A stretch of 64,000 nt of DNA from contig JBCBGF010000002.1 of assembly GCA_038526915.1 (NCBI GenBank), positions 310,001-374,000 of the forward strand, given 5' to 3'. Made by a program: the position numbers and the translations under genes. A model generated the notes under the pieces. The model made no database searches. It saw only the letters and a program-made list of their open reading frames with translations, and was not told the DNA's origin. This document shows, one piece after another, positions 8,629 through 17,562 of the stretch. Each line of letters opens with the position of its first letter. The stretch's first letter is position 1. The stretch comes from JBCBGF01 sp038526915 (GTDB lineage: Bacteria; Pseudomonadota; Alphaproteobacteria; Rhodobacterales; Rhodobacteraceae).

Positions 8629-9852
8629 ATGTCCGAAACGGTCGATAACACGCGCGCCTACAAGAACGTCGCCGTTTTGGTGATGGCGCAAGCGTTGCTG
8701 GGCAGCCAGATCACGATGATCTTCGTGATCGGCGGCCTGGCCGGCCAACAGCTTGCGCCGAACCCGTGTCTGGCGACCTTGCCGATCTCGATGATCGTCT
8801 TCGGATCGATGAGCACCGCGCCCTGGCTGTCGTCGATCATGCAGACGTTTGGCCGGAAGATCGGCTTTCTGGTGGGCGCGACCGGAGGCTTGCTGGGCTC
8901 TTTCGTTGCGGTCTACGCGATCTCAATCGAAAGCTTCGGCCTGTTCCTACTGGGCAGCTATATGACCGGCATCTACATGTCGGCGCAGGGGTTTTACCGG
9001 TTTGCCGCGACCGATACGGCAACCGATGACTTTCGCCCCAAAGCGATTTCCTACGTCATGGCGGGCGGGCTGATTTCGGCTTTGATCGGGCCGCAGCTGG
9101 TGGCGCTTCTCAGCGGGAACTCACCCATCGCGACGGTCGATCGCTTCCTCCCGGTCTACTACGCAGCGATCGCGATAAACGTGCTGGGCATGCTAATCTT
9201 TCTGGCGCTGGACATCCCGGTTCCACCGAAAAGCCAAGCCAATGCAGCCCCGCTGCGCACCCGGATGGAGCTTTTGTCATCCCCTGCCATCCTTGTGGCT
9301 GTGATTTGCGGAATGGTGGCCTATTCGCTGATGAACCTCGTGATGACGTCCACACCCCTGGCGGTTGTGGGCTGTGGGTTCGGGGTGGCCGATGCCTCCA
9401 ACGTCGTCTCAGCCCATGTGCTGGCGATGTTCGCACCGTCTTTCTTCACAGGCCACCTGATCGCGCGGTTCGGGGCCGAGCGGATTGTGGGCACAGGCCT
9501 CGTGATCCTGGCACTCGCTGGCGCCGTTGCCCTGAGCGGTGTTGCGCTTGGTAATTTTTTTGTTGCCCTCATCCTTTTGGGGATCGGGTGGAACTTTGGG
9601 TTCATCGGTGCGACCACGATGCTGACGGCGCATCACAGCCCCGAGGAACGCGGGCGGGTTCAGGGCATGAACGACGCGATTGTCTTTGGCTGCGTGACGC
9701 TGGCCTCGCTGGCCTCTGGCGGCTTGATGAACTGCGTGGGCGGCGATGTCGTGCAGGGCTGGAATGCGGTGAACCTGGCCATGGCCCCGCTTCTGATGCT
9801 GGCCGGTGGGGCGTTGATCTGGTTGATGATGCGCGGGCGGCAGCCGGCCTAA
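8629..9852 (+). CDS. Major facilitator superfamily permease
   Basis: Inner-membrane protein of 407 residues with about twelve hydrophobic segments in two halves. The loop between segments 2 and 3 has TFGRKIGFLVGA, a G-x-x-x-D/R-like MFS signature variant. A second-half GRVQGMNDAIVFG resembles the end of sugar or drug permeases. The substrate cannot be assigned. It stands alone on the plus strand. Its stop shares the four bases CTAA with the convergent dctM stop. Confidence 0.85.
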   Translation: MSETVDNTRAYKNVAVLVMAQALLGSQITMIFVIGGLAGQQLAPNPCLATLPISMIVFGSMSTAPWLSSIMQTFGRKIGFLVGATGGLLGSFVAVYAISIESFGLFLLGSYMTGIYMSAQGFYRFAATDTATDDFRPKAISYVMAGGLISALIGPQLVALLSGNSPIATVDRFLPVYYAAIAINVLGMLIFLALDIPVPPKSQANAAPLRTRMELLSSPAILVAVICGMVAYSLMNLVMTSTPLAVVGCGFGVADASNVVSAHVLAMFAPSFFTGHLIARFGAERIVGTGLVILALAGAVALSGVALGNFFVALILLGIGWNFGFIGATTMLTAHHSPEERGRVQGMNDAIVFGCVTLASLASGGLMNCVGGDVVQGWNAVNLAMAPLLMLAGGALIWLMMRGRQPA

Positions 9853-11201
9853 AACATCACGCCGACGAGCCAGAGAGTGATGCCAGGGAAGGCCACGAGG
9901 ATCACAACCCGGATGAGGTCGGAGGCCACGAAGGGCGTGACACCGGCATAGGTGCGCGCGATGGGGATGTCCTTGGCCACCTGATTGATGATGAAGAGGT
10001 TCATCCCCACCGGTGGCGTGATCAGCCCGACCTCCACCACGATCAGCGCCAGAATCCCGAACCAGATCGCCGTCTGTTCGGGCGTCAGCCCAAAGTCCAG
10101 CGCCATGACGATGGGAAAGAAGATCGGGATAGTCAGCAGGATCATCGACAGCGAATCCATCACGCAGCCGAACAGGAGATAGGCCGCGAGCATCACGGTT
10201 AGCACCATAAGGGGTGCAAACCCCTGCCCTGTCACCCAGGCGGCGAGTTGCTGCGGGGCCTGGGTGAAGGCCAGGAAGGAGTTGAACAGCGTGGCCCCGA
10301 ATATGATGAAAAAGATCATCGCGCTGGCCGAGGCTGTCTCTAGGATCGAAGCTTTGAAGGTCGTCCAGTTGAGGCCGCCCGTGGCCAACCCGTAGATCCC
10401 GGTAGCGACCGCACCAACAGCTGCGCCTTCCGTCGGTGTGAAGAGCGCCTGGACACCCGGTTGGACCCAGTTCCAGTCTCCTGCGATCCCGCCCATCACC
10501 AGCCCAAAGATCACCACGACCGGCCAGACCCGCACGAGCGTCCGGAACCGCTGGCCATAGGGCTTACGGTCCGCTGTCGTGGCGGCATCGGGCTTGATGC
10601 GCACATAGATCGCCACCGTCAGGATGTACCCGAACGCCGCAAGCAGGCCGGGGATCAGCGCGGCGATGAACATCTTGACGATGTTCTGCTCCGTCAGGAT
10701 CGCATAGATCACCAGGATCACCGATGGTGGGATCAGAATGCCCAGCGTTCCGCCCGCGGCCAACACACCCGTCGACAGGCTGTCGGCATAACCGCGCTTG
10801 CGCATCTCGGGCAGGGCCACCTGCCCCATGGTCGAGGCGGTGGCTAAAGACGATCCGCAGACCGCCCCAAACCCCGCGCAGGCCCCAACCGCCGCCATCG
10901 CCACGCCACCTTTACGGTGGCCCAGCCAGTCTGAAGCCGCCTCAAACAGCGCCGCCGACATGCCGGATTTGGTGGCGAACTGGCCCATGAGCAGGAACAA
11001 CGGCACGATGGTCAGCGAGTAGCTGGAAAACGTGTCGTAAGTCAGGGTCTTCATCTGCGCGAGGGTTGCGTTTGGGTGGCCGAGGACAACCCAGGTCCCG
11101 AAAAACCCCGTCATCCCCATGGCAAGCGCGATGGGCACGCGCAAGAAAATCGCAACTAGCATGAGCCCGAAGGCGACAAGGGCGAGTTCTAGCCCCGTCA
11201 T
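9849..11201 (-). CDS. dctM: TRAP transporter large permease, DctM type
   Basis: Large membrane subunit of a tripartite ATP-independent periplasmic transporter that uses the ion gradient to import a carboxylate delivered by DctP. The 450 residues have about twelve hydrophobic segments. Marks include CGSSLATASTMGQVALPEM, LIPPSVILVIYAILTEQ and ITPPVGMNLFIINQVAK. The start at 11201 overlaps the dctQ stop as ATGA. A longer in-frame extension to 11246 lies inside dctQ and is not family-like. The gene is last in the dctP-monooxygenase-dctQ-dctM unit. Confidence 0.93.
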   Translation of the reverse strand: MTGLELALVAFGLMLVAIFLRVPIALAMGMTGFFGTWVVLGHPNATLAQMKTLTYDTFSSYSLTIVPLFLLMGQFATKSGMSAALFEAASDWLGHRKGGVAMAAVGACAGFGAVCGSSLATASTMGQVALPEMRKRGYADSLSTGVLAAGGTLGILIPPSVILVIYAILTEQNIVKMFIAALIPGLLAAFGYILTVAIYVRIKPDAATTADRKPYGQRFRTLVRVWPVVVIFGLVMGGIAGDWNWVQPGVQALFTPTEGAAVGAVATGIYGLATGGLNWTTFKASILETASASAMIFFIIFGATLFNSFLAFTQAPQQLAAWVTGQGFAPLMVLTVMLAAYLLFGCVMDSLSMILLTIPIFFPIVMALDFGLTPEQTAIWFGILALIVVEVGLITPPVGMNLFIINQVAKDIPIARTYAGVTPFVASDLIRVVILVAFPGITLWLVGVMF

Positions 11202-11782
11202 GCCCGCCCCTCGGCCCCGGCCAGGGTCCAGTTCAGGCTGCGCCAAACTGTGTAGAGCGCAACGACGAAAAACACGGCGGCCCCGGCGGTTGCCGCGGCG
11301 TAGGGGATCCAGATCGGGACCTCCAGCTCATAGGTCGTCTCGACAAAGAACGGGGGCGTCCCGAACCCCAGAAGGCCGCGCAAGGGCTCGCCGCCATAGG
11401 GGAACTTCTCGCCCAGACCCAACCAGATCCGCCAGAGGATGACGCCGGAGGCGAGTGCAATCAAAACGTCCCCCAGAAACCCGAAAAACGCCTGCACCCG
11501 CGCCGGGAACCGTGCCACGAGGACATCGACGGTAACATGGCCGCGCCGAAGCTGGCACCACGGCAGGAAACAGAAGATCGCAATGGCGCAACCCGCCTCG
11601 ACCAGCTCGAAATCGCCGGTGATGGGCGACAGGCCGAGGGAGATCAGCGCCCGGCCTGTGATTGAGGCCACGGTGATCAGCGCGATGGCCACCAGGATCA
11701 TCCCGCCTATCCACGCGAGCACCCGCGCCACCCACTCCAAAACGGCCCCCACACGGGCCTCAAGCTGTGGTGCGATTGCCAT
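11198..11782 (-). CDS. dctQ: TRAP transporter small permease, DctQ type
   Basis: Small membrane subunit of the TRAP transporter, 194 residues with four hydrophobic segments. The family motif ELVEAGCAIAIFCFLPWCQLRRGHV is seen in parts (FLPWCQLRRGHVTVDVLV). The loop between segments 3 and 4 is long (EKFPYGGEPLRGLLGFGTPP), as in large DctQ variants. It starts ten bases after the FAD monooxygenase stop and overlaps dctM by four bases, so the permease subunits are translationally coupled. Confidence 0.9.
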   Translation of the reverse strand: MAIAPQLEARVGAVLEWVARVLAWIGGMILVAIALITVASITGRALISLGLSPITGDFELVEAGCAIAIFCFLPWCQLRRGHVTVDVLVARFPARVQAFFGFLGDVLIALASGVILWRIWLGLGEKFPYGGEPLRGLLGFGTPPFFVETTYELEVPIWIPYAAATAGAAVFFVVALYTVWRSLNWTLAGAEGRA

Positions 11783-11791
11783 GCGCCTCCC

Positions 11792-13042
11792 CTACACCGC
11801 GATGAGCGGCGGCCTCGCGTTTAGCGCGGCGATATCCATGCCTGCAACCTGCTTGTAGCCATCGGCGAAGGTCTGACGTTCGGTGCGGGTCATCACATCT
11901 TCGATATCCGCAAACCCATCGGGCGCACGGTCGGCCACAATGTCTAGGATCTTGTCCGGCCCATCCCCCCGATTGGCCAGCACCAGCGCGTTAACATCGT
12001 CGCGACGCGCGGCGTCATAGGCCTGCAGCGCTTCTTCGCCGACCCCATACTCCCGCATCTCACGTGCCAGCACACGCGCATCGAGGATACCCTGGCTCGC
12101 CCCGTTGGAACCGATAGGATACATCGCATGGGCCGCATCGCCGAGGAGGGTCACCGGGCCATGGCTCCACCTCGGTAAAGGATCGCGGTCGACCATGGGG
12201 TATTCGTAGACTTGGGCGGCGCCGGTGATGACCTTCGGGATATCGAGCCAGTCAAAGGCCCAATCGGCAAAGCTTGGCAGGAAGTCGTCAAGGGCCCCTT
12301 CCCGGTTCCAATCCTGTTGCCGCCAATCATAGCCCGGCGGCATGGTCAGATCCGCAATCCAGTTGATCACGCTCTGCCCATCATCCGTCTCGCCGATGGG
12401 ATAGGCCACGAATTTCACGTCCTTGCGGCCCGTCATCGTAACACTGCGCCCGGTGAGAAACCGCGGGCCATGGGTGACGCCGCGCCACATCATCGTTCCG
12501 CCCCAATGCGCGGGGCCTTCGCCGGGGTAGAGATGGGCGCGAACCGTCGAGTTGATCCCGTCGGCGCCGATCAGGACCGCGCCCGTGGCCGATCCCAAGG
12601 ACGATCCAGTTTTCCGATCGCTCAGCGCAATTTCGATGCCGTCGCCATGGTCCGCCCACCCTGTCACAGCGGCGCTCGTGTGAATGACATCGCCACACCG
12701 CTCCTTAACCGCGCGGTAGAGCAGCATCTGCAGACCGCCCCGATGGATCGAGAATTGTGGCCAGTGGTAGCCCGCATGCAACCCGCGCGCCTCCCGCCAG
12801 ATCAATTGCCCGTGCTGGGAGAAATAGGCGACCTCTTCGGTTCGGAGGCCCACCCCGTCCAGATCGTTTTCCAGGCCAAGTTCGAACAACTCGCGCACGG
12901 CATGCGGTTGGAGGTTGATGCCGACGCCCAAGGGGCGCACCTCGCGCACCGCTTCGAAGATTTGAAACGGGATGCCAACCTGGTGCAGCGAGAGCCCAAG
13001 CGTCAGGCCGGCAATCCCGGCCCCGGCGATCAGCACGGTCAT
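11792..13042 (-). CDS. FAD-dependent aromatic-ring monooxygenase (salicylate hydroxylase-like)
   Basis: Class A flavoprotein monooxygenase of about 416 residues. It has the dinucleotide fold VLIAGAGIAGLTLGLSLH, the second FAD/NADPH motif LIGADGINSTVRAHL and the FAD ribityl motif VTLLGDAAHAMYPIGSNGA. The family hydroxylates salicylate, hydroxybenzoates and related acids with NAD(P)H and O2; the exact substrate is unknown. The ATG at 13042 is chosen because it begins the Rossmann strand directly. The gene sits between dctP and dctQM in one operon, which suggests that the imported compound, or its first product, is the substrate. That link is inference. Confidence 0.85.
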   Translation of the reverse strand: MTVLIAGAGIAGLTLGLSLHQVGIPFQIFEAVREVRPLGVGINLQPHAVRELFELGLENDLDGVGLRTEEVAYFSQHGQLIWREARGLHAGYHWPQFSIHRGGLQMLLYRAVKERCGDVIHTSAAVTGWADHGDGIEIALSDRKTGSSLGSATGAVLIGADGINSTVRAHLYPGEGPAHWGGTMMWRGVTHGPRFLTGRSVTMTGRKDVKFVAYPIGETDDGQSVINWIADLTMPPGYDWRQQDWNREGALDDFLPSFADWAFDWLDIPKVITGAAQVYEYPMVDRDPLPRWSHGPVTLLGDAAHAMYPIGSNGASQGILDARVLAREMREYGVGEEALQAYDAARRDDVNALVLANRGDGPDKILDIVADRAPDGFADIEDVMTRTERQTFADGYKQVAGMDIAALNARPPLIAV

Positions 13043-13071
13043 GGCGGGGTGATCTCTGGTATTTGAGTGGT

Positions 13072-13103
13072 CGGCCCCCGCCACGTGTCGCGGGCGGGGG
13101 CCG
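13072..13103 (-). repeat. Strong hairpin between dctP and the monooxygenase gene
   Basis: Perfect 11-base inverted repeat CGGCCCCCGCC / GGCGGGGGCCG around a ten-base loop, located eight bases after the dctP stop and 29 bases before the monooxygenase start on the minus strand. No T run follows in the operon direction, so a classical terminator is unlikely. The probable role is to stabilise or process the dctP messenger so that the binding protein is made in excess over the permease, as known for other binding-protein operons. Confidence 0.7.
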
Positions 13104-13111
13104 TTTGCTGC

Positions 13112-14152
13112 CTAGCTACCTTCAGTGTGCTTGGCGACGAGTGCACGGGCGTCTTCGACCATTTGCGCACCCGGCAAACCCTTCGCCTCCATCTCGGCGG
13201 CCCAGGCTTCGGTCTGCGCTTCACCGATCGCGCGGAGTTCAGCCACGACGGCATCATCCAGCGTATGGATCTTGTTGTCCGTGTTGCCGACGACGCCTTC
13301 GCCTACATCGTCGCCCTGATCCATGGCCGACCCGGCCCAGGCGGATGTCTCGATCCCCGAGTTCGCGTCGATGACTGCCTTAAGATCGTCCGGCAAGCTG
13401 TTGTAGGTGTTCGGGTTCATGCCCCAGATGAAGAAGGTATTGTAGAGCGCGCGGTCGCCGCCGATTTGCGTATGGCTATCGGCCAGCTCATGCACTTTCA
13501 ACGGCGGCACGATTTCCCACGGGATCACCCCGCCATCGACCACGCCCTTGGACAGGGCTTCGGGGAAGGCCGGAACAGGCATGCCAACCGGCGTGGCCCC
13601 AAGCGTCTCCAACAGCGCATTGGCCTGCCGCGACGGTCCGCGCAGCTTCAGCCCGTCGAAATCGGACGCCGCCATGACCGGATCACCCTTCTTGTGGATC
13701 ACCCCGGGCCCATGCACGTGGACGGCCAGCACCTTGATGTCGCCAAACCGCTCCATCGCGTATTTCTCGGTGAACTCCCACGCGGCCTTGGAGGACGCCT
13801 CAGCGCTCATCGACGTCATGAAGGGCAACTCAAATGCTTCCGCTTCGGGGAATCGGCCCGGCGTGTAGGCGGGCAACGCCCAGCCGCAATCGATCACGCC
13901 ATCGCGGATCTGATCATAAAGCGCCGGCGGGCTGCCCCCCAACTGCATAGCCGGATAGATCTCGACCTTGATACGGCCGTTCGAGTCTTCTTCGATCTTG
14001 CGGGCCCAGGGTTCGATAAAGAACTGCGGGACCGAGGCTTTCGGGCTGAGAAAATGCTGGCAGCGCAGTGTGACTTCCTGCGCAAAGGCGGTCGTGCCGC
14101 TCAAGCCAAGCGCCACAGCGCCCGCAAGGGCTGTCATCATTGTATGTTTCAC
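13112..14152 (-). CDS. dctP: TRAP transporter solute-binding protein, DctP type
   Basis: Periplasmic receptor of the TRAP system. The start is a GTG at 14152, preceded by GGGAGG at a seven-base gap. It is followed by a signal peptide (KHTMMTALAGAVALGLSG, then TTAFAQ with cleavage after Ala-Phe-Ala). The mature part opens with EVTLRCQHFLSP and contains FFIEPWARKIEEDSNGRIKV, typical of DctP. LKLRGPSRQANALLETLGA contains the Arg that normally binds the ligand carboxylate, so the substrate is probably an organic acid. The gene leads the operon and is followed by a strong hairpin. Confidence 0.92.
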   Translation of the reverse strand: MKHTMMTALAGAVALGLSGTTAFAQEVTLRCQHFLSPKASVPQFFIEPWARKIEEDSNGRIKVEIYPAMQLGGSPPALYDQIRDGVIDCGWALPAYTPGRFPEAEAFELPFMTSMSAEASSKAAWEFTEKYAMERFGDIKVLAVHVHGPGVIHKKGDPVMAASDFDGLKLRGPSRQANALLETLGATPVGMPVPAFPEALSKGVVDGGVIPWEIVPPLKVHELADSHTQIGGDRALYNTFFIWGMNPNTYNSLPDDLKAVIDANSGIETSAWAGSAMDQGDDVGEGVVGNTDNKIHTLDDAVVAELRAIGEAQTEAWAAEMEAKGLPGAQMVEDARALVAKHTEGS

Positions 14153-14339
14153 GGATCGTCCTCCCAATAACGCAATCCTGGCATCAATTCATGCAGAGCG
14201 TGGGGCACGCTGCAAGTCAAATGATCCTCAATCGCGCGCGGTCTGGCTGCAACAAATGGCCTTGGGATGGGTATCCGTCGCCTTTCAATGCATCGTCACA
14301 GGCCACATCTTTACACGACATAGCCAATGGACCCGCCCC

Positions 14340-14828
14340 ATGATCGTCTCACCCTGGATCAAGATCCTGAACCTCGTCCTGCTCATCGCCTTCCCGGTCG
14401 CATGGTTTGCGCCACTGATCAAAACCGGGCTGGTTCCTGAATGGCGTATGCCGTCGTGGCTAGGCGGCAGCACGCTGTTTGAGGCCGACACGATCACCGC
14501 TATCTCAGGTCTTCAGAAGCTTTGGTCCACGGATGTCTTCCTCGCCATCGCGGTGACGTTCTTCGCTCTCGTCGCGCCGATCCTGAAAAGCGTCGGGCTG
14601 GCCCTGATCCACTTTCGCCTGCTATCCTCGGCAACGCAGCCGGTGATCGCCACTTTGGGCAAGCTCGCCATGGCCGATATCTTCATCCTGGCGCTCTATA
14701 TCGTGGTCGCCAAGGGCATCGGGGTGGGCACGATCGAGGTCGAATGGGGCCTCTACCTATTCACAGGGGCCGTTATCGCGTCGTTGCTGGTGTCACTGGT
14801 GCCGGGCAAGGCCACCCCTCACAACTGA
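14340..14828 (+). CDS. PqiA-like membrane protein (single paraquat-inducible A domain)
   Basis: A 162-residue inner-membrane protein with four hydrophobic segments (about residues 8-28, 63-85, 103-125, 135-155). The order STLFEADTITAISGLQKLWS, then a segment ending in ILKSVGLALIHFRLLS, then KLAMADIFILALYIVVAK, matches one half of PqiA, which works with MCE proteins in lipid transport between membranes. The first Cys-rich zinc ribbon of full PqiA is absent. The open frame extends far upstream, but residues before the ATG at 14340 are not membrane-like. It overlaps the convergent zinc peptidase gene by ten bases. No mce genes are nearby. Confidence 0.72.
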   Translation: MIVSPWIKILNLVLLIAFPVAWFAPLIKTGLVPEWRMPSWLGGSTLFEADTITAISGLQKLWSTDVFLAIAVTFFALVAPILKSVGLALIHFRLLSSATQPVIATLGKLAMADIFILALYIVVAKGIGVGTIEVEWGLYLFTGAVIASLLVSLVPGKATPHN

Positions 14829-15670
14829 GACGCCGAAAACGTGTCACAGTCCGCGATGTCTCCGCTCTGATAGCCCCGCACAAACCAGCGTTCCCGTTGA
14901 TCCGAGGTACCGTGGCTGAACGTGTGGGGCTGCGGGATGCGACCGGCGTTGCGTTGGAGCGTGTCGTCACCGATGGCGCGGGCGGTTTGCATCGCCTCGG
15001 CAATATCGCCCCGCTCGATTGACCCGAACTTTGCCTCCGCGCGCCTCGCCCACATGCCCGAGAAGCAATCGGCCTGAAGCTCGATCATCACCGATATCTG
15101 GTTCGCTTCCACCTGGCCCACAGCCCGGCGCACGCGGTTTGCCTCGCCCAGAATGCCCAACTCGTTTTGCACATGGTGCGCGACCTCATGGGCCACCACA
15201 TAAGCCACGGCGAAATCGCCGCGCGCGCCCAACTGGCGTTCCATCGTGGTGAAGAAATCGGTGTCGAGATAGGCCTTTTTATCCGCCGGACAGTAGAACG
15301 GCCCCGTCGCGCCGCTGGCATTCCCGCAGGGCGATTGCGTCACCCCTTTGAACAGGACCAGTGTCACAGGCTCGTAAGTCCGGCCCAATTGCCGCTCGAA
15401 CACATCGGCCCAGATCTCTTCGGTATCAGCCAGAGCCACGCTGACGAATTGTGCGGCACGCTCATCGGCTTCCGTTATCTCGGATGAGGGGCTTTCAAAC
15501 GGCGCACCGCCCTGTTGCAGGAACGGCGTGACATCCACGCCAAGGAAATACCCGACCGCCAGAATCGCCAAAAGGCCGATGCCGCCAATGCCCCCTGCGG
15601 CGGCTCTGCCCCCGCCGGATCGCCTGCGATCCTCGATATTGCGGCTGCCGCGTCGCCCTTGCCACTTCAT
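14819..15670 (-). CDS. Neutral zinc metallopeptidase, YpfJ family
   Basis: Membrane-anchored protein of 283 residues. After an arginine-rich, glycine-rich cytoplasmic start (residues 1-28) comes one membrane segment (about 30-45). A periplasmic domain follows, carrying the zinc motif HEVAHH at residues 161-166 in VAYVVAHEVAHHVQNELG. The stretch FYCPADKKAYLDTDFF and the ELQADCFSGMWA motif with the third ligand Glu complete the YpfJ/DUF-type metallopeptidase pattern. The substrate is unknown. The ATG at 15670 is chosen for the family start KWQGRRGSRNIEDRR. Confidence 0.88.
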   Translation of the reverse strand: MKWQGRRGSRNIEDRRRSGGGRAAAGGIGGIGLLAILAVGYFLGVDVTPFLQQGGAPFESPSSEITEADERAAQFVSVALADTEEIWADVFERQLGRTYEPVTLVLFKGVTQSPCGNASGATGPFYCPADKKAYLDTDFFTTMERQLGARGDFAVAYVVAHEVAHHVQNELGILGEANRVRRAVGQVEANQISVMIELQADCFSGMWARRAEAKFGSIERGDIAEAMQTARAIGDDTLQRNAGRIPQPHTFSHGTSDQRERWFVRGYQSGDIADCDTFSASQL

Positions 15671-15759
15671 CGCCCCACCTTTTCCAAACAATCTTAACAG
15701 TCTTGACCTTACAGGGTCTGCATGACTTTAGAACCGGGACAAATGAACCGAGCAGCCCC

Positions 15760-16338
15760 ATGATCCGCGCGCTTTACGATTGGACGATTTCGCTGGCTTC
15801 AACGCGCTATGCGATGTGGGCGCTGGCCATTGTGGCCTTCGTCGAAAGCTCGGTCTTCCCGATCCCGCCGGATGTCCTGTTGATACCCATGATCATCGCG
15901 CAACCGCGCAAGGCGTTCCAAATCGCGGCACTTTGTACCGTGTCGTCGGTTTTGGGTGGTCTTGCGGGCTATTGGATCGGGATGGGCCTGTTTGACACGG
16001 TGGGCCGGCCCGTTCTCGAATTCTACGGCAAGGACAGCTACTTTGAGGAGTTCGCCGTCCGCTACAACGAATGGGGTGCCTGGGCGGTGCTGATCGCGGG
16101 CGTGACGCCCTTCCCCTACAAGGTCATCACGATCATGTCGGGGGCGACGGGGTTGAACCTGACGGTGTTTATCGTGGCCAGCATCGTGGCGCGGGGCTTG
16201 CGGTTTTTCATCGTCGCCGCCCTTTTGTGGAAGTATGGCGCACCAATCCGTGAGTTTATCGAAAAGCGTTTGGGCCTTATGTTTGCGTTGTTCTGCATCC
16301 TTCTTGTGGGCGGGTTCTACGTCATCCGGTTTCTGTAA
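15760..16338 (+). CDS. DedA/YqaA family inner-membrane protein
   Basis: A 192-residue VTT-domain membrane protein. It has the amphipathic re-entrant motif FVESSVFPIPPDVLLIPM near residue 25, followed by GGLAGYWIGMGLFDTVG and the second re-entrant AGVTPFPYKVITIMSGATG. Members of this superfamily act in membrane homeostasis and undecaprenyl-phosphate or phospholipid flipping; the YqaA branch is less defined. The TAA stop overlaps the dsbB start by one base (TAATG), so the two are coupled. The start at 15760 gives the family N-terminus; the open frame extends 19 codons upstream. Confidence 0.88.
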   Translation: MIRALYDWTISLASTRYAMWALAIVAFVESSVFPIPPDVLLIPMIIAQPRKAFQIAALCTVSSVLGGLAGYWIGMGLFDTVGRPVLEFYGKDSYFEEFAVRYNEWGAWAVLIAGVTPFPYKVITIMSGATGLNLTVFIVASIVARGLRFFIVAALLWKYGAPIREFIEKRLGLMFALFCILLVGGFYVIRFL

Positions 16339-16805
16339 TGACGCGAAAGACGATGATTTTGCTGGCTGCCGGGGGATCGGTGGCCCTGCTGCTGGCGGCT
16401 TGGGGTTTTCAGTACCTTGGCGGGCTGGCGCCATGCGCGATGTGCATCTGGCAACGATGGCCACATGTTGCCGCCGCCGTCATCGGCCCTGTGGCCGCGA
16501 TCACTGCGGGCCCCCTCCTGCCCCTCCTTGGCGCCCTTTCAGCGACGACATCAGGCGGGATCGGCGTCTACCATACCGGGGTTGAGCGTGGCTGGTGGGA
16601 CGGGCCATCGACTTGCACGTCCAGTCCTGTGGACGGTCTGAGCACCGAGGAGCTTATGAACCAAATCCTGACCGCGCCCTTGGTGCAGTGCGACCAGGTG
16701 GCTTGGGAAATGCTCGGTCTGTCCATGGCCAGCTGGAATGCAATCGTATCCTTAGGGTTCGCGGGGCTGTGGCTGATCGCTGCCCGACAAACGTCAGGAG
16801 ACTGA
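16338..16805 (+). CDS. dsbB: Disulfide bond formation protein, DsbB family
   Basis: Inner-membrane quinone reductase that reoxidises DsbA-type thiol oxidases. The 155 residues have four membrane segments. The first periplasmic loop has the redox pair in APCAMCIWQRWPH, and the second loop has two Cys residues, in GPSTCTSS and LVQCDQVAW, as the DsbB mechanism needs. The Arg in WQRW fits quinone binding. It is coupled to the DedA-type gene by a TAATG overlap, and a possible terminator follows. Confidence 0.9.
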   Translation: MTRKTMILLAAGGSVALLLAAWGFQYLGGLAPCAMCIWQRWPHVAAAVIGPVAAITAGPLLPLLGALSATTSGGIGVYHTGVERGWWDGPSTCTSSPVDGLSTEELMNQILTAPLVQCDQVAWEMLGLSMASWNAIVSLGFAGLWLIAARQTSGD

Positions 16806-16836
16806 CGGCGCCGGGTCAAAATTTCGCCGGTTTTTT
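16806..16836 (+). terminator. Possible weak terminator after dsbB
   Basis: Directly after the dsbB stop, CGGCG (16806-16810) can pair with CGCCG (16825-16829) across a 14-base loop, followed by one G and six T residues. The stem is short, so the call is tentative. Its position between dsbB and the separately started Excalibur gene fits transcript termination. Confidence 0.4.
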
Positions 16837-16894
16837 CTTCAAAATCGCCCTTCGAAACATCTGCTGCTCAAGACCGACACCGAGGGGAATTAAC

Positions 16895-17284
16895 ATGGGA
16901 ATGATCGCACGTTCTCGTAAGAAGTCGATGAACATGGTCGACCAGATCCGCAACGACGATCCAGCGCAATACGAGATGTCGAGCACCGGCAAATGGGCCT
17001 GGCGCGCAGGCATCTTTGGGCCTTTGGTCGTTTTGCCAGCGATCCTGATCCTGACCAGCCCGTTTCCGCCTGCGACGGCCGCCAAGCACTGGGTCACAGC
17101 GGCCGGGGGATGCACTGTGGGAAGCTGGATCGGAACAGCCCCCGCGCGTGAGGATCATGCGGGCTATCACGCCCATCTCGACCATGACAAAGACGGAATG
17201 GCGTGTGAGCAAGTTCGCCAAAGCTCACGCAACGCAGGTTCAGTCGGATCGCGCGCTGGAGGGGCTAAGGTCATCCGGCACTGA
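16895..17284 (+). CDS. Small membrane-anchored protein with Excalibur calcium-binding domain
   Basis: A 129-residue protein starting at the ATG at 16895, which follows GAGGGGA. Residues 38-57 form one hydrophobic segment. Residues about 68-105 match the Excalibur domain: GGCTVGSWIGTAPA, then LDHDKDGMACE with the EF-hand-like DxDxDG loop and the closing Cys. Members are extracytoplasmic and thought to bind calcium; the function is unknown. It stands alone between dsbB and the convergent usg gene. Confidence 0.78.
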   Translation: MGMIARSRKKSMNMVDQIRNDDPAQYEMSSTGKWAWRAGIFGPLVVLPAILILTSPFPPATAAKHWVTAAGGCTVGSWIGTAPAREDHAGYHAHLDHDKDGMACEQVRQSSRNAGSVGSRAGGAKVIRH

Positions 17285-17292
17285 CACAAGGG

Positions 17293-17562
17293 TCAGTGGA
17301 GGGTGAACTCTCCGCTGACATTCCGCCACTCACCCGGCGCAATCATTTTGCGGTGGGTGAAGCGCACTGAATGCAGCGGCCCTTCTATCTGGTCCTGCCA
17401 GTATTCGATGAACTCAAAGAGCCGTGGATGGTCTGGCGCAAGATCGTATTCTTGCCAGACAAAGGTGTTCAGCACGCTCTGGAAATCGGGCATGCGGTAG
17501 AAGAACTCGGCCGTGGTCAGCCCATAGCCCTTCAGCATCAATTCGGTCTCGGATGTCTCCAT
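17293..17562 (-). CDS. usg: Usg family protein
   Basis: An 89-residue protein of the Usg family, first described upstream of a trp gene cluster in Caulobacter; its function is unknown. It carries the family core LMLKGYGLTTAEFFYRMPDF and, towards the end, LFEFIEYWQDQIEGPLHSVR. The ATG at 17562 begins METSETELM; five more residues are possible. It lies next to gyrA but on the opposite strand. The roughly 190 bases between them hold both promoter regions, with no repeat or RNA that I can identify. Confidence 0.88.
   Translation of the reverse strand: METSETELMLKGYGLTTAEFFYRMPDFQSVLNTFVWQEYDLAPDHPRLFEFIEYWQDQIEGPLHSVRFTHRKMIAPGEWRNVSGEFTLH

Noticed and set aside
12212..13066. 284-residue plus-strand open frame
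   Set aside because: Antisense to the FAD monooxygenase gene, whose cofactor motifs are complete.
13067..14170. 367-residue plus-strand open frame
   Set aside because: Antisense to dctP, which has signal peptide, ribosome binding site and family motifs.
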